This document shows, one piece after another, positions 34,419 to 42,972 of a stretch of DNA of 64,000 nt. The stretch's first letter is position 1. Each line of letters opens with the position of its first letter. The notes beneath the pieces are model-generated. The model searched no databases. It saw only the letters and a list, made by a program, of their open reading frames with translations, and was not told the origin of the DNA. This stretch comes from Polyangiaceae bacterium (lineage in GTDB: Bacteria > Myxococcota_A > Polyangia > Polyangiales > Polyangiaceae): positions 1 through 64,000 of the forward strand of contig JACKEB010000026.1 in the NCBI GenBank assembly GCA_020633205.1, in the 5' to 3' direction. Position numbers and translations under genes: made by a program.

Positions 34419-36485
34419 ATGAGCGAATCTACGAACACCAGCATGGTCGCCCAGATTGCCGCCATGCAGGACTACGAGCTCTATCGTGACCTGTCGTGGG
34501 AAGGCAGCTTCGAGGACTACCTCAAGATCGTCCGCGAGCGCCCCCAGGTGACACGCAACGCGTTCCAGCGCGTGTACGACATGGTGATTTCGTACGGAAC
34601 CGAAGAGTACATCGACAACAAGAAGAAGTTGGTTCGCTACAACTTCTTCCGCGACGAAGTCGATCAGGGCAAGGACGCGGTCTTTGGTCTCGACATCCCG
34701 CTGATGCGCTTGATGAACGTGCTCAAGGCCGCGTCGCAGAACTACGGCCCAGAGAAGCGCGTCATTCTCCTTCACGGCCCCGTTGGCTCGAGCAAATCGA
34801 CCATCGCGCGCATGTTGAAGAAGGGCCTGGAGGCTTACTCGCGGGCGCCAGACGGTGCGCTCTACACCTTCCGTTGGGTGAATCTCGGCAGCACCGGGCT
34901 AGCTGGCGTTGACGAGACGGAGTTCCCGTCTCCAATGCACGAGGAGCCCTTGCGGCTGATCCCGCGTGAGTGGCGCACCGAAGCGATCCGTCGCCTCGGT
35001 CTCGGCAATGATCGTTACCGCGTTCGCGTCGATGGTGACTTGGATCCCGCGAGCCGCTTTATCTTCAAGGAGCTCATGCACCGTTACAACGGTGACTGGA
35101 GCAAGATGGTCGCGGAGCATGTGCGCGTCACACGCATGATCCTGAGCGAGCAAGACCGCGTCGGGATCGGCACCTTCCAGCCGAAGGACGAGAAGAACCA
35201 GGATTCGACCGAACTCACCGGCGATATCAACTACCGCAAGATTGCCGTCTATGGCTCCGACTCGGATCCGCGCGCCTTCAACTTCGACGGCGAGTTCAAC
35301 GTGGCGAACCGTGGCATCGTCGAGTTCGTCGAGGTGCTCAAGCTGGACGTCGCGTTCTTGTACGACCTGCTTGGCGCCTCACAGGAGCACCGGATCAAGC
35401 CGAAGAAGTTCGCGCAGACGGACATCGATGAGGTGATCATCGGTCACACGAACGAAGCCGAGTACAAGCGCCTCTTGAACAACGAGTTCATGGAGGCCCT
35501 CCGCGACCGCACGATCAAGATCGACATCCCGTACATTACCCGGCTGTCGGACGAGATCCGCATCTACGAAAAGGATTTCTCCGCGGAAAAGGTGCGAGGC
35601 AAGCACGTCGCGCCACACACCCTCGAGGTCGCCGCGATGTGGGCCGTACTGACGCGCTTGGAGGACCCGAAGAAGCACAACTTGCAGCTGATCCAGAAAA
35701 TGAAGCTGTACGATGGCAAGGTGCTCCCGGGCTACACCCAGGACACGGTGAAAGAGCTGCGCAAGGAGAGCAAGCGCGAGGGCATGGAAGGCGTCAGCCC
35801 CCGCTACGTCCAGGACAAGATCTCCAACGCGCTCGTGAGCGATGCGGGTGAAGGCACCATCAACCCGTTCATGGTGCTGAACGAGCTAGAAAAGGGCCTA
35901 CACCATCACTCGTTGATCACCAGCGACGAGGAGCGCAAGCGCTACCGGGAGCTGATCGGTGTCGTGAAGCGCGAGTACGAAGACATCGTCAAGAACGAGG
36001 TCCAGCGTGCGATCAGCGCCGATGAGGAGGCCATCAACAAGCTGGCCGCCAACTACATCGACAACATCAAGGCCTACACCCTCAAGGAGAAGGTCAAGAA
36101 CCGCTACACCGGCCAAGATGAAGAGCCCGATGAGCGGCTGATGCGTTCTATCGAAGAGAAGATCGATATCCCGGACAGCCGCAAAGACGATTTCCGAAGG
36201 GAAATCATGAACTACATCGGTGCGCGCGCCGTTGAAGGCAAGAAGTTCGATTGGCAGACGAACGACCGCTTGCGCCGTGCCCTGGAACTCAAGCTCTTCG
36301 AAGATCAGAAGGACAGCATCAAGCTGAAGACGCTGGTCTCCGCGGTGGTCGACAAGGAGACCCAGGAGAAGATCGACATCATCAAGAGCCGCCTGATGCG
36401 CTACTTCGGCTACAACGAAGTCAGCGCCACCGACGTGCTCAACTACGTGGCGTCAATCTTCGCGCGCGGCGACACGAAGGAATAG
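34419..36485 (+). CDS. prkA: PrkA-family serine protein kinase (AAA+ ATPase)
   Basis: The 688-residue product has the PrkA AAA domain with Walker A GPVGSSKST (residues 120-128, Lys126) and the kinase-like C-terminal part. PrkA (YeaG in E. coli) is a cytoplasmic stress and starvation protein; the Bacillus protein has been described as a kinase and also as an AAA+ protease. The sequence is collinear with the family from end to end. The ATG follows GAGGGGAATAG. In many genomes prkA is followed by yeaH and spoVR; here neither is present and a strong hairpin follows, so the gene is monocistronic. Short direct repeats upstream may control it. Confidence 0.93.
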   Translation: MSESTNTSMVAQIAAMQDYELYRDLSWEGSFEDYLKIVRERPQVTRNAFQRVYDMVISYGTEEYIDNKKKLVRYNFFRDEVDQGKDAVFGLDIPLMRLMNVLKAASQNYGPEKRVILLHGPVGSSKSTIARMLKKGLEAYSRAPDGALYTFRWVNLGSTGLAGVDETEFPSPMHEEPLRLIPREWRTEAIRRLGLGNDRYRVRVDGDLDPASRFIFKELMHRYNGDWSKMVAEHVRVTRMILSEQDRVGIGTFQPKDEKNQDSTELTGDINYRKIAVYGSDSDPRAFNFDGEFNVANRGIVEFVEVLKLDVAFLYDLLGASQEHRIKPKKFAQTDIDEVIIGHTNEAEYKRLLNNEFMEALRDRTIKIDIPYITRLSDEIRIYEKDFSAEKVRGKHVAPHTLEVAAMWAVLTRLEDPKKHNLQLIQKMKLYDGKVLPGYTQDTVKELRKESKREGMEGVSPRYVQDKISNALVSDAGEGTINPFMVLNELEKGLHHHSLITSDEERKRYRELIGVVKREYEDIVKNEVQRAISADEEAINKLAANYIDNIKAYTLKEKVKNRYTGQDEEPDERLMRSIEEKIDIPDSRKDDFRREIMNYIGARAVEGKKFDWQTNDRLRRALELKLFEDQKDSIKLKTLVSAVVDKETQEKIDIIKSRLMRYFGYNEVSATDVLNYVASIFARGDTKE

Positions 36486-36514
36486 CGGCGCGTCCGCCGT
36501 CCTACGCGCAGTTA

Positions 36515-36539
36515 GCAGGGTGTTGAAGTAACACCCTGC
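36515..36539 (+). terminator. Terminator hairpin after prkA
   Basis: Arms GCAGGGTGTT and AACACCCTGC pair perfectly over 10 bp around GAAGT, 30 bp after the prkA stop. No strong T-run follows on plus. Confidence 0.7.
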
Positions 36540-36561
36540 CAATCAACACCATCCTGCTAGG

Positions 36562-36600
36562 CCCCGGATTTTGGGGGTGAGGGCAACACTGCTCTCACCC
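36562..36600. repeat. G-tract motif copy with a GGGTGAG/CTCACCC hairpin
   Basis: CCCCGGATTTTGGGGGTGAGGG begins here. Its GGGTGAG (36575-36581) pairs with CTCACCC (36594-36600). It lies between convergent genes and may terminate the minus-strand gene that ends at 36638. The TTTTGGGGGTGAGG core matches the one upstream of the FHA regulator (reverse strand, 54596-54611). Confidence 0.5.
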
Positions 36601-36637
36601 TCGCTGGCTTCCAAGGCTTGGCCAACGCGCCGTCGCT

Positions 36638-37201
36638 TCAGGCAGGCCTTGCGCTGACACGCGCCTGGGCGAGGAACGCCTGGTACTGTGAACTCAGCGT
36701 CGCAGCAGTGATCGCGTTGGCGTTGCCGCTCATGCGCGAGTGCCATCCCGCACGGATACGCTCGTAGGCCGCCTGGTCCAAACCGAAGCCCTGCAGCGCC
36801 TGTGCTACCGCTTGCGGTCCGCGGGACTGCGCGTACTCCACCGTGGCCTCGATGAGGGCCAGTCGGTTCAAGTCCACGCCTTCCACCGGGGCGTTGTCTG
36901 CTGCTGAGACCTGATATTGCGCAGGCATCGCGGACATCTGGATCTGTGACATGACTCGGCTGGCTGCCATCGCGAAGTCGGGGTTCGCCTGATGGCGCTG
37001 GGTGAAGGCACCGAGCACGTCGTCCCACTGCGCCTGGCTCTTCACTCCGTATTTGTTCAGGGTGGCTTGGTGCGCCTCGGGGCCCTGACGCTCGGCTTGA
37101 TCGATCTCGTGATTCGCTCGCCAGAACGTCTCGTAGTCGTCTGGGTCGATGTTTCCGAACTTGTTCCCGCCGCCAAACAGCGACATCAGCCAATCCAGCA
37201 T
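36638..37201 (-). CDS. Conserved-looking small protein of unknown function
   Basis: The 187-residue product starts at the ATG at 37201, which has a strong GGAGGAG five bases upstream; a longer open frame to 37315 has no such signal. It begins MLDWLMSLFGGGNKFGN, a short hydrophobic stretch, and has no clear signal peptide or membrane helix. The rest is alpha-helical and Gln/Ala-rich: DPDDYETFWRANHEIDQAE, LNKYGVKSQAQWDDVLGAF, and FGLDQAAYERIRAGWHSRM. Two segments of the form 'YG(V/L)..xxxW/Y..V/I' suggest a duplicated helical unit. I do not recognise a functional family. Confidence 0.6.
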   Translation of the reverse strand: MLDWLMSLFGGGNKFGNIDPDDYETFWRANHEIDQAERQGPEAHQATLNKYGVKSQAQWDDVLGAFTQRHQANPDFAMAASRVMSQIQMSAMPAQYQVSAADNAPVEGVDLNRLALIEATVEYAQSRGPQAVAQALQGFGLDQAAYERIRAGWHSRMSGNANAITAATLSSQYQAFLAQARVSARPA

Positions 37202-37576
37202 GTTCTCCTCCGTCGTGCTCGTGAAGGTCGAGTGGCTGGCGGTGAATGCCAGCGTCGACCTGCCCGCTGACTCTAGGCAACGGCGGAAGGGCTTGCTTGA
37301 GCGCACCTTGAGCAAACCCTGAAGGCTGTTCGGAATCGCCGTGAAGCGTTGTTCTCACCCCCGAACCCGCTTGGAGGGAACAGTCAGCGAGCTGTAGCTC
37401 TAGGGCGCTCGCACGCTGGTGCTCCCGAAGAATCTGGTTTCAACCGAGATTCCATGCGAGATTTTTACGTTCGCTCTCCTGGGGTGTCTTCGAAATGGGA
37501 GCGGCGATGAAGGGTGCTCGCATCTGGCACAGAGGCTGCACAACTCGATTCGACTCCCACCTGAAGGAGATGACCG
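37202..37576. other. Divergent intergenic region, no gene seen
   Basis: This 375-bp gap separates divergent genes. It should hold both promoters, but none stands out. The reverse strand near 37355 carries a weak relative of the G-tract motif (GTTCGGGGGTGAG). Confidence 0.35.
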
Positions 37577-38395
37577 ATGAAGACCTTCGTTTATGCCTCC
37601 GCACTGGTACTCCCGCTCTCCTTGCTCCCGAACTGCAAGAAGGACTCGGAGAGCATGACCCTCGCCGAAGCGAAGCAGGCGCTGGATGAATCTCAGGTAA
37701 GCAGCCAGGCGATGAACCTGACTTCGAGCAGCGTTGACATCTCCACCCACTTCACGATCGGAGACGCGGTGGAGGCCGCGGCAGACGAGCTGCGAACTTT
37801 TATCCAGAGCCAGCTGCCGTGTGCCGATATCCAGGTCGCCAAGGGTGAGCTCGACGTGACCTACGGGGCGAAGGAAGGCAACTGCACCTATCGTGGTCAC
37901 ACCTACTCCGGCAATCATCACATGACGGTGGTTCGGAATGACGAAGGCGATGTCCAGGTCGACCACGCTTGGACCGCGCTCTCCAACGGAACCGTCGAAG
38001 TGAGCGGCAGCGCCACGGTGACCTGGAACTTCGCTGAGGGTGAGCGCCAGGTGAAGCATGAGCTGACGTGGACGCGCTTGTCAGACGGTAAGCAAGGCGT
38101 GGGCAGCGGCGATCGAACTCAGAGCGTGCTCGAGGGAGGCCTGTTCGAGGGGATTCAAGTCGATGGATCGCGAGAATGGAAGTCCGACGGTGGGCAGTGG
38201 GATCTCGCTATCGACGGAGTCCAGATGCGCTGGGTGGACGCCGTGCCCCAGGCTGGCGCTTATGTATTGAGGACGCCCAAGGGCAAGACGGCGACGCTGT
38301 CCTTCGAGCGCGTGGACACCACCAAGATTCAGGTCACCGTGAAGAGCGGAGACAAAAGCTTCGACTTCAACGTGATCACACTGCCGACTGAGTAG
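37577..38395 (+). CDS. Lipoprotein of unknown function
   Basis: The 272-residue product has a short signal peptide ending LSLLPNCKKD, a lipobox-like site, and an ATG preceded by GAAGGAG at ideal spacing. The N-terminal third is helical (LAEAKQALDESQVSSQAMNL). The rest is beta-rich and polar: ELDVTYGAKEGNCTYRGHTY, GTVEVSGSATVTWNF, and REWKSDGGQWDLAIDGVQM. Two Cys (LPCADIQ and GNCTYRG) may form a disulfide. It is likely anchored in the outer membrane, but the family is not recognised. Confidence 0.62.
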   Translation: MKTFVYASALVLPLSLLPNCKKDSESMTLAEAKQALDESQVSSQAMNLTSSSVDISTHFTIGDAVEAAADELRTFIQSQLPCADIQVAKGELDVTYGAKEGNCTYRGHTYSGNHHMTVVRNDEGDVQVDHAWTALSNGTVEVSGSATVTWNFAEGERQVKHELTWTRLSDGKQGVGSGDRTQSVLEGGLFEGIQVDGSREWKSDGGQWDLAIDGVQMRWVDAVPQAGAYVLRTPKGKTATLSFERVDTTKIQVTVKSGDKSFDFNVITLPTE

Positions 38396-38530
38396 AAGTA
38401 CCAGGAACGCTCGCCTGGAAGATCAGCGTCGTGCCGCCACGCGATGAGGAGGGGCCACGCGGAGCAGTAATGGCAACGCGAGTCCAGCAGCGCTTGCTCC
38501 GCTAGGTGCTTGGTCTAACCTGGCGCGTTG

Positions 38531-39502
38531 ATGCCCCGTCAACGCGCCAGTCGGCTTTCTGCGCTCGCCCTGGCATGCGTGGCTTCGTGTTGGGCATTGC
38601 CCGTCGCGGCCCAGTCGAGTGCAGGGTTTCCGCCCGCTCCGCCGTCGGGCGCGCCCGCTCCGGTCACGCCAGCACCGGCCGCGCCAGCACAGCCGGTGCC
38701 TCCCGCGCCCGCGACACAGCCTGGTTACCCGGCTCAGCCCTATCCTGGCACTCCGGGCTATCCTGAAACGTATCCGCAAGGATATGTGCCGCCGGCTCCC
38801 TATTCCCAAGAGCTGGGGCCCTTCCAGCGGCACGCCGTCGACGAAGCGCCACTCGACCGTCCAGGGTACGTCTCCCAGCCTCGTGGAGCCGGTCGACACC
38901 TGCACGATGGACTGTACCTACGGCTCGCTGGTGGCATCGGCTTCGCTGGGTTCTCCGCCTCGGCCGAGCCTTTCAAGTACTACGTTCAGGATGAGGGCCT
39001 GGAGAGCGTAGATAAGTACGACGGGAGCGCGATGGGCTTTGCCTACGGAACCCAGGTTTCCCTCGGTGGGGCCATCCGACCGGGCGCTGTGCTTGCGCTG
39101 TCCCTCAATACCGTTTCCGTGCCACAGCTCAAGATGTCTCGACCGGTCGCTGATTTCTCGAACTACGAGTACAGGATCTCCCAGTCAGTGGGCGTGGGGC
39201 CCATCTTCGATTTCTATCCAGACCCCGCCGCCGGCCTGCATTTCGCCGGCGGGCTCAGCGTCGCGGGCATCATTGTGGGTCAAGCGGACCCTACGCTCGG
39301 CGCTCGCGCCCGTGGACACACGGTGCTTGGCTGGGGATTCAACCTGGGCGTTGGCTACGACTGGTGGGTTGGTGACGAATGGAGCCTCGGGCTGCAGGCG
39401 CGTCTCGACTACGTGCACGCAGCGGGTGCCGACGCGCGGGAAAACGACTGGAGCCACACGCTGTGGGCGCCCACGGTCGGCTTGGGCCTGACGTACAACT
39501 AA
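38531..39502 (+). CDS. Probable outer-membrane beta-barrel protein
   Basis: The 323-residue product has a signal peptide (ALACVASCWALPVAAQ) and a Pro/Ala/Tyr-rich linker with PYPGTPGYPETYPQ. A C-terminal domain of about 190 residues has alternating beta strands such as LHDGLYLRLAGGIGFAGFSA, GVGPIFDFYPDPAAGLHFAGG, GWGFNLGVGYDWWVGDEWSL, and LWAPTVGLGLTYN. It ends with an aromatic-proximal residue pattern typical of outer-membrane barrels. The same Pro/Tyr linker style occurs in the convergent gene at 39559-40359. The role may be structural or transport; it cannot be assigned. Confidence 0.65.
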   Translation: MPRQRASRLSALALACVASCWALPVAAQSSAGFPPAPPSGAPAPVTPAPAAPAQPVPPAPATQPGYPAQPYPGTPGYPETYPQGYVPPAPYSQELGPFQRHAVDEAPLDRPGYVSQPRGAGRHLHDGLYLRLAGGIGFAGFSASAEPFKYYVQDEGLESVDKYDGSAMGFAYGTQVSLGGAIRPGAVLALSLNTVSVPQLKMSRPVADFSNYEYRISQSVGVGPIFDFYPDPAAGLHFAGGLSVAGIIVGQADPTLGARARGHTVLGWGFNLGVGYDWWVGDEWSLGLQARLDYVHAAGADARENDWSHTLWAPTVGLGLTYN

Positions 39503-39515
39503 TCCGTGCGGATTA
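39500..39515. terminator. TAATCCG-TG-CGGATTA palindrome at the stop of the barrel gene
   Basis: A 7-bp perfect inverted repeat that includes the TAA stop. It is placed between convergent genes, but the 2-base loop and lack of a T-run make terminator function uncertain. Confidence 0.35.
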
Positions 39516-39558
39516 ATTCGCAGCGCATGCCCTAGATGCTTCGGAAGCAGGCGCTCTG

Positions 39559-40359
39559 CTAGAAGCTCCCGAACAGCCCCACGCTGCGACCGCCCAGGTA
39601 GTAGTGGATCTTCACGGAACTCTGGTCCGGGCGCGGTAGCTCCTGACGCACGAGCTGCTTTCCCCTGCCAATCAGGCCGCCAATCAACGTCAGAGCACCC
39701 GCGCCTTGCAGGGCACCGTCGATGGCCAGTAGCACCTCCCCGCCATCGACTTTTCCCATGGTGATCCAGGGACCGATCACGGGAACGAATAGCCACGCCA
39801 ACTCCGTCGGGTTCGCTACGGCGCCCACATAGGCCGCCGCATAGCTCGCGGCGAAGAAGCCTGCGCCGAAGTAGCGTGCCGTCGCGGCGCCGTCATGTGT
39901 GGATGTCTCGACGTCATAGCCCGGGGGCAATGCCATGCCGGGTTCGAACACGCGCTCTTCACACTCGCCAGCGGCGCAGCGGCCGCTCCAGCAGTCTCGC
40001 CATGCCTTGCACTGGTCGCCGATCTCGCAAGGAGCGCAGTCTCCGCCGCAGTCCACATCGGACTCGAGACCGTTCTGCTTGCCGTCGGAGCAGCTGCCCG
40101 GATTTTCATTGCCTTGCGGAAATGAGCTCCGGGCGGCGGCGCCCGCTGGTGGAGTCAGCTGTCCTGGATAGCCGGGTTGGCTCTGCTGAGGATAGGCGCC
40201 TGGATACGGTTGGGGGTAGGCGCCCGGATACGGTTGGGGTGGGTAGGTTTGTCCGGGTGCCGCTTGGGCGCTGAGGTTGGAGGCCTGAAGTAGCGCGGCG
40301 CTTCCAGCGCACACCACCAGCGCAAGTTGGCGGCGCCTGAGATCAGCGTTGAGCGACAT
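39559..40359 (-). CDS. Exported protein with Tyr/Pro repeats and Cys-rich DVDCGG motif
   Basis: About 266 residues from the ATG at 40359; a longer frame reaches 40413. A signal peptide ends near SNLSAQA. It is followed by repeated PYPGAYPQ units. Next is a Cys-rich module, CSDGKQNGLESDVDCGG then CAPCEIGDQCKAWRDCWSGRC, which matches a disulfide-rich motif frequent in myxobacterial surface proteins. Two Gly/Ala-rich hydrophobic helices close the protein (FFAASYAAAYVGAVA and GALQGAGALTLIGGLIG). It probably spans the outer or inner membrane with the Cys-rich module exposed. Confidence 0.65.
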   Translation of the reverse strand: MSLNADLRRRQLALVVCAGSAALLQASNLSAQAAPGQTYPPQPYPGAYPQPYPGAYPQQSQPGYPGQLTPPAGAAARSSFPQGNENPGSCSDGKQNGLESDVDCGGDCAPCEIGDQCKAWRDCWSGRCAAGECEERVFEPGMALPPGYDVETSTHDGAATARYFGAGFFAASYAAAYVGAVANPTELAWLFVPVIGPWITMGKVDGGEVLLAIDGALQGAGALTLIGGLIGRGKQLVRQELPRPDQSSVKIHYYLGGRSVGLFGSF

Positions 40360-40462
40360 GCGATGCCAGCGTAGCTCGCTACGGCGCTTCAACCGTTCGC
40401 ATTCGCGCACCAATCACTCAGACGCGAGCCCTGAACGGCGGATTCGAGTCCTGCGAAACAGC

Positions 40463-40987
40463 CTACTGGGGCATCAGGCTGCGGCGCGCCGGCGGAGCTG
40501 GGCTCGGGCCTGGACGCGGTGCGGGTTCCGGCGTCATCACCGGCATCGGCTGAGCGGCCATTGCTGGCGCAGCGGGACCCGGCGGGAGCTCTCCGCGGGA
40601 CTGTAGCTCGACCCAGCCGCGATCCAGCAGGGCGCGACGATTGCCCCGCAGGGTTCCTGGATTCGCCCGCTCGACCTGGTAGGCATACGACAGCCACCGC
40701 CTCGCGCCTCCGGTGTCGCCCAGCACGAGCAGTGTCAGCCCCCGATACAATCCGTATTCCGCCTGCTGCTTGGCGTTGGATTCGTTGAGCCGGTGCTCCG
40801 TCCGCTCGAAAACCTCCGCGGCTTCGATGTAGCGGCCGTCCGCGTAGAGCGCGCTGCCACGCTTCACGTAGCCGCTACACCCCGCCATGAGTCCAAGCAG
40901 CGCGATGAGGAGCAAGCCATGCGACAGGCGAACGCGGCTCGAACCTCGAGTGCGACGCTGTAGCTGGTTCCTCGCAGACTTCCCCAT
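40463..40987 (-). CDS. TPR-like lipoprotein, paralogue of the one at 62020
   Basis: The 174-residue product has a lipobox (LLGLMAGCSG) and a helical region in which two hairpins look like TPR units (RGSALYADGRYIEAAEVFER and YRGLTLLVLGDTGGARRWLS). It ends in a Pro-rich tail (MTPEPAPRPGPSPAPP). The helical part aligns without gaps of note with 62020-62505: both have 'RG..LY....YE/IEA', 'RG(L/M)T...LG...AR.WL..A...E...PG.L'. The two are clearly paralogues that differ in their C-terminal tails. Function unknown; probably a periplasmic scaffold. Confidence 0.62.
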   Translation of the reverse strand: MGKSARNQLQRRTRGSSRVRLSHGLLLIALLGLMAGCSGYVKRGSALYADGRYIEAAEVFERTEHRLNESNAKQQAEYGLYRGLTLLVLGDTGGARRWLSYAYQVERANPGTLRGNRRALLDRGWVELQSRGELPPGPAAPAMAAQPMPVMTPEPAPRPGPSPAPPARRSLMPQ

Positions 40988-41074
40988 CGGCCCATCATCC
41001 TAACAACGAACGCAGTATGGGACACGCCTTGCGTTGGGCCAGTGCCCTTTTCGTGACTCCGCGCCGGGCTTTGC

Positions 41075-41095
41075 CCACGCCGCCTTCAGGCGTGG
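41075..41095. other. CCACGCC/GGCGTGG hairpin in the 40988-41292 gap
   Basis: A 7-bp perfect stem with a 7-base loop. The surrounding 305-bp gap has no gene that I can support. The hairpin may be part of the leader of the small gene at 41293. Confidence 0.4.
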
Positions 41096-41292
41096 CAACT
41101 TGCGCAAGAAATATTAGCTCAACAACATCCATCGTTTGGCGCAGGGGCGCATGTGGGGGGGAGGAGCACCGCGGGTGACCGTGCTGGATTTGTCTGGGTA
41201 CGTTGGCTAAACGCTCCCCGCGCTCGCTTTCGCTCCAGCGTAGCCAGCGCACTTTTCCGAGCGCAGTCAGACACACGCATCAAGGACGAAAG

Positions 41293-41565
41293 ATGGGCAT
41301 CAAAGATACCGTTCGCAAAAAGAGCATGGAACTCATGGGCGACCCCCGGGTGCTCAAGCTCATGCAGAACGAGCAATTCATGAAGGCGATGATGACGGTC
41401 GTCCAAGTCCCAGGGAAGGTGAACACCTTTACCGAGGAGCAGACCGAGCGCTTCGCCAGTATGATGAATTTGGCGACCTCGAAGGAGCTCAAGGACCTCA
41501 AGCGTCAGGTGAAGAAGCTTGAGGGTGAGGTCGAGCGCCTGAAGAAGAAGCTCGAAGAAAAGTAG
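41293..41565 (+). CDS. Small coiled-coil protein
   Basis: The 90-residue product starts at an ATG with AAGGACGAAAG just before it; a longer open frame upstream has no support. The first half is Met-rich and helical (MELMGDPRVLKLMQNEQFMK, AMMTVVQVPGK). The second half is a heptad coiled coil (LKDLKRQVKKLEGEVERLKK). It is reminiscent of small phasin-like or PHA-granule helper proteins, but no motif proves this. It converges on the alpha/beta hydrolase gene only 3 bp away, which could support such a link. I judge the gene real because of its ribosome binding site and codon pattern. Confidence 0.68.
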   Translation: MGIKDTVRKKSMELMGDPRVLKLMQNEQFMKAMMTVVQVPGKVNTFTEEQTERFASMMNLATSKELKDLKRQVKKLEGEVERLKKKLEEK

Positions 41566-41568
41566 CGC

Positions 41569-42666
41569 TCAGGCGGCGGTCGTTTCCTCACGGTTTGCTC
41601 GAGCGCTCCGGCGGTCCAGCCAGCGCTCGAGCAGCGGCCACGTCAACCTAGGCGCGTCCCTGCCGACGAGCAGGTCGATGTGGCCGAACGGGAGTTCGCG
41701 GTAGGTTTTGTCTGTCGATGTCGACCGCTCGTACCCTGGGCGCACAGACGCCGGGGGCGCGAGATCATCATGACTTCCGGCGATCACCAGCAGTGGGAGA
41801 TCCAGCTCCTCGAAGGCGCGCTCGAGGCCAAAGAGCGTCGTGCTCCGACTGGCTCGAGACTCGGCGGCCCAGGTGAAGAGCGTGCGCATGGTCTCGATGC
41901 TGCCCTGATCCATGGCGAGTGCCATGTGCTGACGCAGCACTTCCGGCTCCATCGATCCCCTGCGGAAACCCCGTAGAGGGACGGGGTAGAGGCGGCTGTT
42001 CACGACGCGTTGGCTCACCCGGACGAAGCGCCCGTATAGCCGCGCTGGGACCGGAATATTGGGCATGCCCAACGTGCGATCCAGCAGCAAAAAGGCTTCG
42101 CTCAGGCCCGCGAGGAGCTTGGTCCCCGCGGTGAATCGGTAGGGAGAGCCAATGCTGACGACTCCCGCGACCTGTTGTGGGCGCTCGGCGGCAACGCCGT
42201 ACGCGCACAGTCCGCCGAGGGAGTGACCAATCAGGAAAACCCGGTCGAAGCTGGTGAGCCGGTGAATCGAGTCGAGGGCCGCCGGTAGGTCTTCCTGAAC
42301 GAACTGGTCCACGCGTTCCGGTAGCCCCGCGCCCAGGTGGTCACTGCGGCCGTGGCCGCGCAGGTCGATGTTGAACACGTCGTAGCCGGCGGAGGCGAGG
42401 TAATTCACCAGACTGCGCGACGGCAGGTGCCAGGCGTAGCGGTTCTGACTGTAGCCATGGACCAGCAGCACGGCCGCCCGACTCGGCATCGCCAGGGCAT
42501 CGACCTCGAGTTGCTCGTCACCAACCGGCGGCGGACGGGTCGAAGCGCGTTTGCGCACCATGGCCAGCGGTGCCTTGCTCTGGGTCATCACCAACTGCTT
42601 GACGAAGTGGCGCGCTGGGAGCCCCAGGTCGACGGCCTGCTCGACCACTTGGCCATGGAGGATCAC
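41569..42666 (-). CDS. Alpha/beta hydrolase
   Basis: The 365-residue product has the canonical alpha/beta-hydrolase core. VLLVHGYSQNRYAW gives the oxyanion HG motif, and FLIGHSLGG holds the nucleophilic Ser. VIAGSHDDLAP provides the Asp and FGHIDLL the His of the triad. A 45-residue N-terminal extension contains no signal peptide. A lid insertion is rich in Arg and Leu (YGRFVRVSQRVVNSRLYPVP). The fold and N-terminal extension recall PhaC-like or lipase/esterase enzymes. The start is GTG. Likely substrates are lipids or esters; specificity is unknown. Confidence 0.82.
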   Translation of the reverse strand: MILHGQVVEQAVDLGLPARHFVKQLVMTQSKAPLAMVRKRASTRPPPVGDEQLEVDALAMPSRAAVLLVHGYSQNRYAWHLPSRSLVNYLASAGYDVFNIDLRGHGRSDHLGAGLPERVDQFVQEDLPAALDSIHRLTSFDRVFLIGHSLGGLCAYGVAAERPQQVAGVVSIGSPYRFTAGTKLLAGLSEAFLLLDRTLGMPNIPVPARLYGRFVRVSQRVVNSRLYPVPLRGFRRGSMEPEVLRQHMALAMDQGSIETMRTLFTWAAESRASRSTTLFGLERAFEELDLPLLVIAGSHDDLAPPASVRPGYERSTSTDKTYRELPFGHIDLLVGRDAPRLTWPLLERWLDRRSARANREETTAA

Positions 42667-42885
42667 GGTGCATCAGTTTAGTGCTGCACACTGCTTAGCG
42701 AAGGGAAAAGCCTCGCAGCTGGGTACTTGGCGGCACTGGGTGATCGACGAGACTGTGCCAGGCCTGTGTGAGACAAAGCCCGAGTTGGCTCAGGCGCCGT
42801 AGCCTTCAGCGCGCCTGCGCTGTGCCCTGCGACCGGGGTATAACATCAGGGAAACATTGCTAAATCGGTTTTGCGTTCCACGGAT

Positions 42886-42929
42886 GTGCCATGGCACAAT
42901 GCTCGCGGCTTCCACAGGGTTTGGCACAA
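42886..42929. promoter_or_regulatory. GTGCCATGGCAC palindrome and two TGGCACAA repeats
   Basis: The 12-bp perfect palindrome GTGCCATGGCAC (42886-42897) overlaps the first of two direct TGGCACAA copies (42892 and 42922, 30 bp apart, about three helical turns). They lie 50-85 bp upstream of the 42973 ATG. TGGCAC also matches the -24 box of sigma-54 promoters, but the -12 element (TCGC) is weak. This is the only structure I see in the 42667-42972 gap. Confidence 0.4.
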
Positions 42930-42972
42930 GCGCGTCACGCTCGGGGTGGCGCTGGGATTGAGGGAGGAACAC

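Noticed and set aside
36543..37358. A 271-codon minus-strand frame over the 36638-37201 gene
   Set aside because: It is Arg/Gly/Ser-rich shadow sequence in another frame; the smaller gene has a strong ribosome binding site and normal composition.
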